Part shown: piece by piece, positions 16,003-24,466 of the stretch
How positions within the stretch are numbered: position 1 is the first letter of the stretch
Layout of the letters: the number at the start of each line of letters is the position of its first letter
Assembly: GCA_029865385.1 (NCBI GenBank)
Contig: JAOUGX010000023.1
Coordinates: 1-41,156, forward strand
Reading direction: 5' to 3'
DNA length: 41,156 nucleotides
From: Gammaproteobacteria bacterium
Lineage (GTDB): Bacteria; Pseudomonadota; Gammaproteobacteria; Steroidobacterales; Woeseiaceae
The notes under the pieces: generated by a model
The model's database searches: none
What the model was told of the DNA's origin: nothing
The model's input: the letters and a program-made list of their open reading frames with translations, nothing else
Translations under genes and position numbers: made by a program

Positions 16003-17705
16003 TTGGTAACTTGCGAACCAACACGCGAAAATGTTTCGTAATCGCAGCGGTACTTGCTGCACTGCTGCCGGCCGTCTCCGGAGCTGCTGTCATCGCGAGC
16101 GTCGATCGCGATGAGGTCGAGCTGAACGAATCCTTCACACTGAAGGTCACGGTCGATTCCGCGATCGATACCGTGCCCGATGTCACCGCGCTCGAGCAGG
16201 ATTTCTACATTGGCTCGACCAGCCAGCTCAGCAACACAACTATCGTCAACGGGCAGATTTCGCGGAGTCGCACCTGGACTTACGTGCTGATGGCGCAGCG
16301 CGATGGTGAACTGACGATTCCGCCGATTGTCGTGGGCCCGGAACAAAGTCAGCCGCTGATGATTACCGTGCAGCCGCAGGCCGATGTGATGCCGGGCGAA
16401 GCCGATATTTTCGTCACCAGCGAAGTGGACCACACCGAGAGTTTCGTACAGGCGCAGATCCTGTACACGGTGAAGGTTTACCGCGCCGTTGCGACGAGGC
16501 AACCGCGCCTCAGCGATCTCGCCGTCGAAGGCGTCGAAGTGCTCAGCGAAGTGGCGGGTGAAGAGCGCACCTACGATTCGATCCTGAACGGCAAGGCCTA
16601 CAACGTGGTCGAGCGCGTGTATGCGCTGTTTCCGCAGGAAAGCGGCGAGCTGAACATCGCACCGGCACGATTCGAGGCGCGTGTTCTGCAGGACGGTCGC
16701 ATCACTGGACGAAAAGTTTTCGAGTCGGATCCGATCAACGTGCTGGTCGCGCCGATTCCGCCGCCGCCCGTCGATTTTCCGAACGCGGCATGGCTACCGG
16801 CGAAGTCGGTCGAGCTGACGGAGGAATGGTCCCGCTCGCCGGACAATCTCCCCGCCGGCGAGCCGGTGACGCGGCACATCCGGGTGACCGCGCTGGGACA
16901 ACTGGAGACGCAGATCCCGGTCGTCGAGCCGGCGGTGTCGGATAACATCAAGGTCTATCCCGACAAACCGGAATTGCGTAACTCGGCCGTGCCCAAAGGC
17001 ATTCTGGCCACGCGCAAGGACCAGTACGCAATGATCGGTATCGTGCCCGGTGTTGTCGAGCTTCCCGAACTGCAACTGCCCTGGTGGAACATCGACAGCG
17101 GCGTTTGGGAAATCGCCAGCCTTCCGGGGACGACCATCAACATCCTGCCGTCGGCAAATGCATTGCCGCCACCGCCGCAGGAAATTGAAACTGCCGAGGT
17201 TGACGAAGGCGCTGCTGTCGAAACGATCGTCGTGCAAAGCACGCTGTGGCAGCAGATCAGCATGGGTCTTGCGGCACTGTGGGCGTTGACCGTGCTGGCG
17301 TGGTGGTTGTCTTCGCGACCCGCACGCAAGCCGCGCGAGCCGGAAGAACCGCCCTTGCACAAGCAGCAATCGAAATTCCTGAAAGCGGCGAGGAAGGCCG
17401 CGCTGGACGGCGATGCAAACGGCGTCAAAGAGTCATTGCTCGGCTGGAGCCGCCTGCAATGGCCGGTCGGCGCGCCTCGCAGCATGGGCGAACTCGCAAC
17501 TCGCGTTTCCGACCCGCTGGCCAGGGAACTGCGCGTACTTTGCAATGCCAGCTACGGCCCGCACAACGTTCCGTGGGACGGCGAGCGCCTGGCGAAAGCG
17601 CTTCGATCGTTCTCGGTGCTCGAAGACGAGCGCGAGAAAATCGGCGCGGACGGACTGCCGCCTTTGATGCCCCGGCCAGCCAGTGTCGACATTCGCGCGC
17701 GATAG
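15996..17705 (+). CDS. batD: BatD family protein
   Basis: A 569-aa BatD ('oxygen tolerance') protein. It has a signal peptide (residues 11-30, ending SGA-A), beta-sandwich repeats across most of the periplasmic part (motifs DRDEVELNESFTLKVTVD and FVTSEVDHTESFVQAQILY), one transmembrane helix at about 417-440 and a cytoplasmic helical tail. It closes the moxR/bat operon. Its ATG lies inside the end of batBC (CCATGGTAG), a tight coupling that suggests the products act as one envelope complex. Confidence 0.92.
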   Translation: MVVGNLRTNTRKCFVIAAVLAALLPAVSGAAVIASVDRDEVELNESFTLKVTVDSAIDTVPDVTALEQDFYIGSTSQLSNTTIVNGQISRSRTWTYVLMAQRDGELTIPPIVVGPEQSQPLMITVQPQADVMPGEADIFVTSEVDHTESFVQAQILYTVKVYRAVATRQPRLSDLAVEGVEVLSEVAGEERTYDSILNGKAYNVVERVYALFPQESGELNIAPARFEARVLQDGRITGRKVFESDPINVLVAPIPPPPVDFPNAAWLPAKSVELTEEWSRSPDNLPAGEPVTRHIRVTALGQLETQIPVVEPAVSDNIKVYPDKPELRNSAVPKGILATRKDQYAMIGIVPGVVELPELQLPWWNIDSGVWEIASLPGTTINILPSANALPPPPQEIETAEVDEGAAVETIVVQSTLWQQISMGLAALWALTVLAWWLSSRPARKPREPEEPPLHKQQSKFLKAARKAALDGDANGVKESLLGWSRLQWPVGAPRSMGELATRVSDPLARELRVLCNASYGPHNVPWDGERLAKALRSFSVLEDEREKIGADGLPPLMPRPASVDIRAR

Positions 17706-17740
17706 GTGAGCGCCGGACGACCTTCAGTGCGACGATCAGT

Positions 17741-18844
17741 CTAATTTGCGCTGCTTGAGACGACGGGTAGGGTTTCGGTAGCCTCAGGAAACTCGAGAAA
17801 ATCGAAGGTGGTTTCGGATACTCCGTAGACATTCAGCTGGCAATCACCCCAGCTTTCGGGAATTTTCCACGACCTGTCTTCCGTGATCGCGCTGCGGTAG
17901 AGCCTCCAGTCGCAGCGCAGTTCAAGCTCGTCCAGCGATCCGACAATATTTGCAAACTCGAATGTTCGCCTGAGCGGCTTGTAGGTCCATCGGCCCTCGC
18001 AATCGTGGCAAGACGACAGCTGCGCAGGACTGCGCAGAATCCGTTCGCTTTCAACAGCGGCGATGATGTTGTTGACGGCATCGACGAGCGCTTGGTATTC
18101 ATCGGGAATCTTCGAGCGCTTCTTCATCTCGTCATAGGTTGCGATAGCGGCCGAGTAGTCGGAAAGCGTCAGCTCGAGCTGCAGCATCAGCGGCATCACC
18201 GCCGATACGACCTTGTTCTCTACAAAATCGCCCTTTTTTCCAATGGCCCGGTTGAGGGCTCTTAGCTGTGCTCGCGCATCGCCGCGCGCGTGCGCGACAG
18301 ATGCATCCAGAAGCCACAGCCGCGAATACTCGTATAGATTCCACTCTCCCAATTCCATTGCTTCATCGAGCAATGCTTCGGCCTGGTCGACGTCGCCGCT
18401 TTCAAGCAGTTTTCTGATTTTTTTATATCGACTCGCGAACTTTTTGCGGGCGCCACGTTCCCTGGTCTCGATGGCAAAAGTCAGTTGGGTCTCGGTCTCG
18501 CATTGCTGAACCGGCTTGCCGTCTTGCGTAGCGGGCTCAAAGGTCCAGGCCAACACGGTATCGCGCGCCGCTCTTTCGAAATCCTCGACGCCGCTGGAAT
18601 CGACCACGATGGGGTCGGCAACGGTTCCATCGGTCTGCACGACGTAGCTCACGATGACCCAGCCTTCCTGGCCCCGCCTCAAAGGCGTGGCAGGATATCG
18701 CGGAGGCGAACGATCAATCGGTCGGGCAAATGTGTTGAGGCTTGGTTTTTTGTCTGCCGGGTCGTCGGCCGCTCCTACAGCGGACAATGCGGCAAATGCC
18801 AGGATGGCAAATGCGAATAAAGCTTGAATCGGCCGGGCAATCAA
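17741..18844 (-). CDS. Exported protein with TonB C-terminal domain and helical repeat region
   Basis: A 367-aa protein starting at a TTG with a strong GGAGG 9 nt upstream. A signal peptide (about 1-25) is followed at residues 40-130 by a TonB C-terminal-like domain (PPRYPATPLRRGQEGWVIV, VVQTDGTVADPIVVDSSG, AWTFEPATQDGKPV). Unlike true TonB it has no proline-rich linker and the domain is N-terminal. The rest is a helical, tetratricopeptide-like region (about 130-270) and a C-terminal part with four cysteines. It probably does not energise receptors; a periplasmic binding or assembly role is more likely. It is convergent with the bat operon. Confidence 0.8.
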   Translation of the reverse strand: MIARPIQALFAFAILAFAALSAVGAADDPADKKPSLNTFARPIDRSPPRYPATPLRRGQEGWVIVSYVVQTDGTVADPIVVDSSGVEDFERAARDTVLAWTFEPATQDGKPVQQCETETQLTFAIETRERGARKKFASRYKKIRKLLESGDVDQAEALLDEAMELGEWNLYEYSRLWLLDASVAHARGDARAQLRALNRAIGKKGDFVENKVVSAVMPLMLQLELTLSDYSAAIATYDEMKKRSKIPDEYQALVDAVNNIIAAVESERILRSPAQLSSCHDCEGRWTYKPLRRTFEFANIVGSLDELELRCDWRLYRSAITEDRSWKIPESWGDCQLNVYGVSETTFDFLEFPEATETLPVVSSSAN

Positions 18845-18900
18845 TCAGCGTTTCCTCCCGATGCAGCGCCGACAACGACCCGGCTCAATCTTAAGCCCGG

Positions 18901-20331
18901 CTACTTCCGGTAGTCCAGCGGCGGAGCGCGGTCGCCCAGTAGTGCCTCGTAGTGAAAGTCGTCGCCGATGCTTTTGTCAAATTCGGATCGTGCTGCCGTT
19001 CGCAGGTCTGAGTTCTCGAATAGCTCGATGGCAGCAAGCGCTAGCGTCTTGGCCGCCACCTGCGCTCCCTTGAATCCGATCGTCATGCCGCTGGCCGCCG
19101 TGGACTGCCAGCTGTGCGCGGGCGTGCCCGGCACCCATGTCGCCGTGTTCAGGCCGGCGGTCGGCACGACCATCGACACGTCGCCGACGTCCGTCGATCC
19201 GAAGTCCAGCCCCATCTCGAACGGCTGCACTTCGTTCTGGCTGCCGAGCGGCAATTCCGGATGCTGCAGGGTCTGGTAGATCTCTTCGGCGAACTTCTGT
19301 TCGTCGGCCGTGTAAGAAATGCCGCCGACTTCGCGAAGCTTCTCGTCCATCATCCGTGCGAGCGGCTCATTGATCAGCAGCGGATGATTGCCGTGAATGA
19401 TTTCCCATTCGACTGTCGTTCCGGTACCCAGGGCCGCTGCCTGCGCCGCCGCCTCGATGCGCGTCCACAACTCTTTCACGACGGTGGCCTGGGGGTGTCG
19501 CAGGTAATAAAACACTTCGGCGAAATCGGGCACGACGTTCGGTGCACTGCCACCCGAGGTGATGACATAGTGGATGCGCGTTTCCTGTGGCACGTGTTCG
19601 CGCATCAGGTTGGTCATGTAATTGAACGCTTCGACGCCATCGAGAGCCGAGCGCGCGTTCTCGGGTGCGCCGGCGGCATGCGCCGAGATGCCTTTGAAGC
19701 GAAACTTGGCGGAGCGGTTGGCGAGTGTCGTGTCTGCATCCGCCGAGTTCCTGTCGCTCGCATGCCAGTGCAAGACGATATCGACGTCGTCGAATAATCC
19801 CGCGCGCACCATGTAGACCTTGCCGCTGCCGCCTTCCTCGGCCGGCGTGCCGTAAAGCCGCACCGTCCCCGGATTGCCGCTTTCTTCCAGCCAGTGCCGA
19901 ACCGCGATGGCGGCACCTATTGAGCCCGCGCCGAAAAGATTGTGTCCACAGGCATGGCCCGCCGATTTGCCTTCGATAGGGCTGCGGACGGCGCTCGCGT
20001 CCTGGTTGATGCCGGGCAGGGCGTCGTATTCGGCGAGAATGCCGATGACCGGCCCGCCTTCGCCGTAACTGGCAACGAAAGCCGTCGGGATGCCGGCCAC
20101 ACCGGCCTCGATTGAGAATCCTTCGTCCTGCAGGATCTGCTGAAGCAGCTCGCTGCTGCGGGTTTCCTGGTAGCCGACTTCCGCGTATTCCCACAAAGTT
20201 CGCGCGATCCGAGCCGTGTCCTCGTAGCGCGCGTCGATGGACGAGAGGATACGGTCGTCGTCCGCAGCAATAGTGGGCGAGCACAGAAACAGGAAAGTTA
20301 CGCAGGACGCTAACTGGCAGACTCGATTCAT
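18901..20331 (-). CDS. M20 family metallopeptidase/amidohydrolase, exported
   Basis: A 476-aa protein of the M20D amidohydrolase group (AbgB/HipO-like), which hydrolyse N-acyl or aminobenzoyl amino acids. Residues 1-22 form a signal peptide (LASCVTFLFLCSPTIAA), so it is probably periplasmic, which is unusual for the AbgB branch. Metal-site motifs are AEYDALPG (D103), GHACGHN (H126, C128, H130), GTPAEEGGSGK (E165, E166) and HWHAS (H190). A dimerisation-domain block (ISAHAAGAPENARSALD) is present. AbgB-like proteins often occur with a partner AbgA; none is here. Downstream lies the TonB-domain protein, 56 nt away. Confidence 0.9.
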   Translation of the reverse strand: MNRVCQLASCVTFLFLCSPTIAADDDRILSSIDARYEDTARIARTLWEYAEVGYQETRSSELLQQILQDEGFSIEAGVAGIPTAFVASYGEGGPVIGILAEYDALPGINQDASAVRSPIEGKSAGHACGHNLFGAGSIGAAIAVRHWLEESGNPGTVRLYGTPAEEGGSGKVYMVRAGLFDDVDIVLHWHASDRNSADADTTLANRSAKFRFKGISAHAAGAPENARSALDGVEAFNYMTNLMREHVPQETRIHYVITSGGSAPNVVPDFAEVFYYLRHPQATVVKELWTRIEAAAQAAALGTGTTVEWEIIHGNHPLLINEPLARMMDEKLREVGGISYTADEQKFAEEIYQTLQHPELPLGSQNEVQPFEMGLDFGSTDVGDVSMVVPTAGLNTATWVPGTPAHSWQSTAASGMTIGFKGAQVAAKTLALAAIELFENSDLRTAARSEFDKSIGDDFHYEALLGDRAPPLDYRK

Positions 20332-20430
20332 TAACAGTGCTCCGGATTACTTGCAGTTACCAAATTCGGCCAATACAGTGGGACTTGTCCGCCGATGCTA
20401 TGGTGGAGAGAACGCGAAAACAACCCGGGG

Positions 20431-21189
20431 ATGACAATTTTGGAATCAGACAGGAAAGCTGAGCGACTGGCTGTGCTCATTGACGCCGATAACGCACAAC
20501 CGACGATCGTGGAAGGTCTGCTCGCAGAAATTGCGAAGTACGGAACCGCAAGCGTGAAACGTATATATGGGGATTGGACGACGCCATCGCTCAAGGGTTG
20601 GAAAGAGGTCTTGCTGGAGCACTCTATTCAGCCGATGCAACAGTTCGGTTATACCAAGGGCAAGAACTCGACGGACAGCGCGATGATCATCGATGCGATG
20701 GACCTCCTCTACAGCAGCAATTTCGATGGATTCTGTATCGTGTCCAGTGACAGCGATTTCACGCGGCTCGCGTCGCGTATTCGTGAGGCTGGATTGACTG
20801 TTTATGGATTCGGTGAAAAGAAAACTCCCATACCGTTTGTCTCGGCCTGTGACAAGTTCATCCGCACGGAAGTATTGCGCGCCGGTGCCGAGGAAAGTGG
20901 CGACACCTCAATCAAGCAGGTGCCAACCAGCAAGCTGAAACAGGATACGAAGCTGATCAACCTGTTGCGAGGGGCCATTGACGCCTCATCCGACGAAGAC
21001 GGCTGGGCGCAACTCGGTACGGTCGGTAGCAATGTGGCCAAGCAATCGCCGGACTTCGATGCGAGGAACTACGGCTACTCGAAATTGAAAACGCTTGTGA
21101 ACGCCATGCAGCTGTTCGAGGTCAAGGAGCAGTCCTTCGGCGCGGGTCAGCCCAAGTCGATCTATATTCGCGAAAAGCGCAAGAAATAA
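20431..21189 (+). CDS. NYN domain protein with OST-HTH (LOTUS)-like C-terminus
   Basis: A 252-aa protein of the LabA/DUF88-type NYN family, a PIN-like fold expected to cleave RNA. Acidic active-site candidates are LIDADNAQ (D18, D20), STDSAMIIDAMD (D82, D88) and SSDSDFTRL (D107, D109). Residues 165-252 (LINLLRGAIDASSDEDGWAQ, then SKLKTLVNAMQLFEV) resemble an OST-HTH/LOTUS RNA-binding domain. The ATG at 20431 was preferred because similarity begins just after it; an in-frame ATG at 20395 would add 12 residues. RNA target unknown. It is divergent from the M20 gene. Confidence 0.9.
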   Translation: MTILESDRKAERLAVLIDADNAQPTIVEGLLAEIAKYGTASVKRIYGDWTTPSLKGWKEVLLEHSIQPMQQFGYTKGKNSTDSAMIIDAMDLLYSSNFDGFCIVSSDSDFTRLASRIREAGLTVYGFGEKKTPIPFVSACDKFIRTEVLRAGAEESGDTSIKQVPTSKLKQDTKLINLLRGAIDASSDEDGWAQLGTVGSNVAKQSPDFDARNYGYSKLKTLVNAMQLFEVKEQSFGAGQPKSIYIREKRKK

Positions 21190-21234
21190 GGTCCTGTTCC
21201 TGGCATCGCGGCGCTTCTTTTCCCTCAACGGGAG

Positions 21235-21609
21235 TCAGTCAATGAATCGTTGCCAGGCAATGGCGCCCCAGACGAGCGCGACGAGAAACAGCGAGAAAAG
21301 CACGGCTGCCGAACCCATGTCTTTGGCCTGACCGGACAAATGATGCTGCTCGCTGCCGTGCCGGTCGATCGCCGCTTCGACGGCGGAGTTCAGCAGTTCG
21401 ACGATCAGCATGAGGACACAAACGCCGATCAGCAGCACCCGTTCGATTGCACTTTGCCCGAGCCAGAGCGCGGCTGGCAGCAAAACGATTGTCAGCACCA
21501 CTTCCTGGCGAAATGCGGCTTCGTGTCGCCACGCCGCTGCCAGGCCCTGCGACGAGTATCCTGCGGCACGAATGATGCGACCGATGCCGGTGTTGCCGGG
21601 CTTACCCAC
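21235..21609 (-). CDS. dgkA: Diacylglycerol kinase, prokaryotic membrane type
   Basis: A 124-aa integral membrane enzyme that phosphorylates diacylglycerol to phosphatidic acid, recycling lipid released by envelope glycan transfer. It has the conserved VELLNSAVEAAIDR (E71, N74, E78) and the GQAKDMGSAAV motif (K96, D97), with three transmembrane helices. Start is a GTG at 21609 with AGGA about 9 nt upstream. It converges on the NYN gene and is divergent from the large molybdoenzyme gene. Confidence 0.95.
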   Translation of the reverse strand: MGKPGNTGIGRIIRAAGYSSQGLAAAWRHEAAFRQEVVLTIVLLPAALWLGQSAIERVLLIGVCVLMLIVELLNSAVEAAIDRHGSEQHHLSGQAKDMGSAAVLFSLFLVALVWGAIAWQRFID

Positions 21610-21623
21610 GATAATTTTCCTGC

Positions 21624-23936
21624 GTGATGAGACGACTCCCGAATACTAAAGCAAAGTCAGCTTCGCGGGCAGCGCATCCGGGAACTCATGCATGTCGTGG
21701 CAGTCCCACAAACGGTATAAGAAGACGAATAGCCGGGGAGGGCGTCATAGAATCTCACCAACACGGAATCAGCCGCCGTCAGTTCTTGCGCCTCTCGGCG
21801 ATTGGCGGCTTCGGCCTGATCGTTGGCATCCCGCTTGTCGGTAAGGCGCATGCGACAGCTGGATCGATAGCGCTGCACCCGCTGATTCGCGTCGGCCGTG
21901 ATGGCGTTATCACACTTTTTGCACAGAATCCGGAGATGGGCCAGGGTGTAAAGACCTCACTGCCCATGATCATCGCGGAAGAACTCGACGTCGACTGGTC
22001 GTCTGTCAATGTCGAGCAGGCAGACTGGAACCCGGACTTCGAACGACAATTTTCAGGCGGCAGCCTGAGCATTCGCCTGAACTTCGATGCCTTGCGCCAG
22101 GCCGGCGCCAGTGCCCGGGAAATGCTGCTTGCTGCGGCCGCAGACGTCTGGCAGCGACCTGCCACAGAACTGAAAACCGCCGGCGGATTCGTGCGCGACT
22201 CCGCGCGTAATCGACAGCTGGGTTATGGGGAGCTGGCCGATGCCGCGGCAAAGTTGCCTGTGCCTGAATCGCCCGCACTCAAGTCGCGAGCCGATTACAG
22301 AATCATTGGTAAGTCCAAGTCGGACGTCGATATTGCCGATATCGTCAATGGCCGCCAGCAGTACAGTCTCGATCTGAAATTACCGGGGATGCTTTACGCC
22401 GTCGTTTTGCGCAGTCCGCACGGCGATGGTCAGCCGAGGACAGTCGACGACAGCGACGCGCGGAAAGTAACGGGCGTAGTAGATGTGCGAACGCTGAAGA
22501 ACACCGACTACGGCGGCCGCATCATTCTGCCGAATTGTCCGAACTTCGTTTCCGGCGTCGCCGTGCTTGCAAACAGCACCTGGGCGGCGATGCAGGGCGC
22601 CAAACGGGTCGATGTAACGTGGGAACTGCCGGAGTCGCGGGACGACTCGATACGGTTGATGCGCGATTTCGCGAAAGCGCTTGAGCAAGACAGTGAAATT
22701 GTGCGGGAGGAAGGCGACTGGGCAGCCGCTGCGGACGATCCCGTCGCGAGTATCGACGCGCACTACCAACTGCCGTTCCTCGCCCACGTCACGATGGAGC
22801 CGATGAACTGCACTGCCAGCGTCAGCGGGAACGGTGTGGAGATCTGGGCGCCCACGCAAAATCCGCAGATGGCGGCGGAAGCGGTCGGCCAAGCGCTGGG
22901 CATAGCGCTGGATCGAATAAGGATTCACGTCATGCGTTGCGGCGGCGGATTCGGTCGACGCTTCTACGCAGATTTCGTAACGGATGCCGCCGTCCTGTCG
23001 CAACAAATGGGACGACCCGTCAAGGTCGTCTGGACGCGCGAGGACGATGTACGACACGACTATTTTCGCCCTGCAAGCGCACAGCGCGTCCGGGCCGGGA
23101 TCGATCGTAATGGCAAGGTAAGTTACTGGTATCAACAGGTCGCCAGCCATCCGCGCGAAACCTACCTGGAACGCGACGGTTCGCCGGCGGAAATTTCCAA
23201 CTACGAATTTCCGGCAGGCTTTGTACCGAATCTTCGCTTCACCTATACATTGGTGAGTGCGCGCGTGCCGGTCGGCCAGTGGCGGGCGGTGGAACATTCG
23301 TCAAACGTATTCGTGGTGTCGAGTGCCATCGACGAACTCGCGCATGCTGCCGGCAGGGATCCGCTGGGGTTCTGGCTGTCACTGATTGGAGAGGCGCCAA
23401 TCGTGCAGGTTCGCGAGGATTTTCCATTCGCGGCTCCGCGACTCAGGAAGGTCGTGGAAATGGCCGCCGGCATGGCTGGCTGGGCCGAACCGCTGCCGAA
23501 GGGTCGCGGGCGCGGCATCGCTGCCAGCTACAACCAGGGGGCCTGGGTAGCCGAAGTGGCCGAAGTGTCGGTAACCGGACGAAAGCTCAGGGTTGAAAAG
23601 ATTTGTGTCGCGGTCGACTGCGGTTTGCTGATAAATCCCGGCGGCGCCGTACGACAGGTAGAAGGCGGCATCATCGAGGGCCTCAGCGCGGCACTGTTCG
23701 GCGAAATCACGGTCAAGGACGGCATCGTCGAGCAAAGCAATTTTCACGACTATCCGTTGTGTCGCATGCAACACATGCCGCAAATCGAAGTTCAATTCGT
23801 ACCGAGCGATGACGCACCGCGCGGGCTCGGCGAGCCGCCCTTGCCGCCGGTTGCGCCGGCTATCTGCAACGCCATCTTTGCCGCGACCGGCGAACGAATT
23901 CGCCAACTGCCGCTGAAAAATCACTACGGCGTATAA
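21624..23936 (+). CDS. Xanthine dehydrogenase-family molybdopterin-binding subunit (isoquinoline 1-oxidoreductase beta-like), Tat-exported
   Basis: A large subunit of the IorB group of molybdenum hydroxylases. The coordinates give the longest frame (GTG at 21624, ATG at 21627, 770 aa). A twin-arginine signal is at SRRQFLRLSAIGGFGL, 50 residues in, which is unusually deep. The best ribosome binding site, GGAGG at 21737-21741, precedes an ATA codon at 21747 which would put the signal near the N-terminus. Family motifs include GQGVKTSLPMIIAEELDVDW, CGGGFGRRFYADF, WTREDDVRHDYFRP, VPVGQWRAVEHS and GLGEPPLPPVAPAICNA with the predicted catalytic glutamate (E737 from the GTG). The [2Fe-2S] IorA-type partner normally adjacent is absent. 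Substrate unknown. Confidence 0.9.
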   Translation: MMRRLPNTKAKSASRAAHPGTHACRGSPTNGIRRRIAGEGVIESHQHGISRRQFLRLSAIGGFGLIVGIPLVGKAHATAGSIALHPLIRVGRDGVITLFAQNPEMGQGVKTSLPMIIAEELDVDWSSVNVEQADWNPDFERQFSGGSLSIRLNFDALRQAGASAREMLLAAAADVWQRPATELKTAGGFVRDSARNRQLGYGELADAAAKLPVPESPALKSRADYRIIGKSKSDVDIADIVNGRQQYSLDLKLPGMLYAVVLRSPHGDGQPRTVDDSDARKVTGVVDVRTLKNTDYGGRIILPNCPNFVSGVAVLANSTWAAMQGAKRVDVTWELPESRDDSIRLMRDFAKALEQDSEIVREEGDWAAAADDPVASIDAHYQLPFLAHVTMEPMNCTASVSGNGVEIWAPTQNPQMAAEAVGQALGIALDRIRIHVMRCGGGFGRRFYADFVTDAAVLSQQMGRPVKVVWTREDDVRHDYFRPASAQRVRAGIDRNGKVSYWYQQVASHPRETYLERDGSPAEISNYEFPAGFVPNLRFTYTLVSARVPVGQWRAVEHSSNVFVVSSAIDELAHAAGRDPLGFWLSLIGEAPIVQVREDFPFAAPRLRKVVEMAAGMAGWAEPLPKGRGRGIAASYNQGAWVAEVAEVSVTGRKLRVEKICVAVDCGLLINPGGAVRQVEGGIIEGLSAALFGEITVKDGIVEQSNFHDYPLCRMQHMPQIEVQFVPSDDAPRGLGEPPLPPVAPAICNAIFAATGERIRQLPLKNHYGV

Positions 23937-23972
23937 ACAGATCGGCGGTTGATCGAGTTCGTCCGGCGCCGC

Positions 23973-24392
23973 CTACCACTTGCCGGTGTTCGGCATCGAC
24001 TTCCATGGTTCCTGTACGGTCAGGGCGTCGCCTTTTTGCAGGAGTTCGATCGAGATGTTGTCCGGAGAACGAACGAATGCCATCCGGCCATCGCGGGGCG
24101 GGCGATTGATCGTGACGCCTGCATCCATCAGTTTCCGGCAGGTGTCGTAGATGTTATCGACGGCGTAGGCGAGGTGGCCGAAGTTCCTGCCTTCGCCGTA
24201 TTCCTCGGGGTCCCAGTTGTAGGTTAGTTCGATCTGCGCCTCGTCGTCGCCCGGTGCGGCAAGGAATACCAGCGTGAACCGGCCGCCCTGGTTTTCGTGC
24301 CGGCGAAGTTCGCGCAGGCCCAGTCTGTCGCAATAGAAAGCCAGGGATTCGTCGAGGTCGCTGACGCGAACCATGGTGTGCAGATATTTCAT
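23973..24392 (-). CDS. gloA: Lactoylglutathione lyase (glyoxalase I)
   Basis: A 139-aa vicinal-oxygen-chelate protein that isomerises the methylglyoxal-glutathione hemithioacetal to S-lactoylglutathione. Metal ligands match the E. coli GloA pattern: H5 (KYLHTMVRV), E55 (QIELTYNW), H73 ([12 protein letters not shown]) and E116 (SIELLQ). GGRFTLVFL and [11 protein letters not shown] are also characteristic. It is slightly longer at the C-terminus ([12 protein letters not shown]) than the usual 135 aa. Convergent with the molybdoenzyme gene, divergent from the HAD gene. Confidence 0.94.
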   Translation of the reverse strand: MKYLHTMVRVSDLDESLAFYCDRLGLRELRRHENQGGRFTLVFLAAPGDDEAQIELTYNWDPEEYGEGRNFGHLAYAVDNIYDTCRKLMDAGVTINRPPRDGRMAFVRSPDNISIELLQKGDALTVQEPWKSMPNTGKW

Positions 24393-24466
24393 CGCATTGC
24401 CTGTCGGTTGTATCCGGCGTCATTATATGACGACAATGCGGGTCATTCTTCCTCCCAGGAACCGAT

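Noticed and set aside
22380-23297. 305-aa minus-strand frame inside the molybdoenzyme gene
   Set aside because: Shadow of a gene with clear family motifs on the plus strand; no start or neighbour support.
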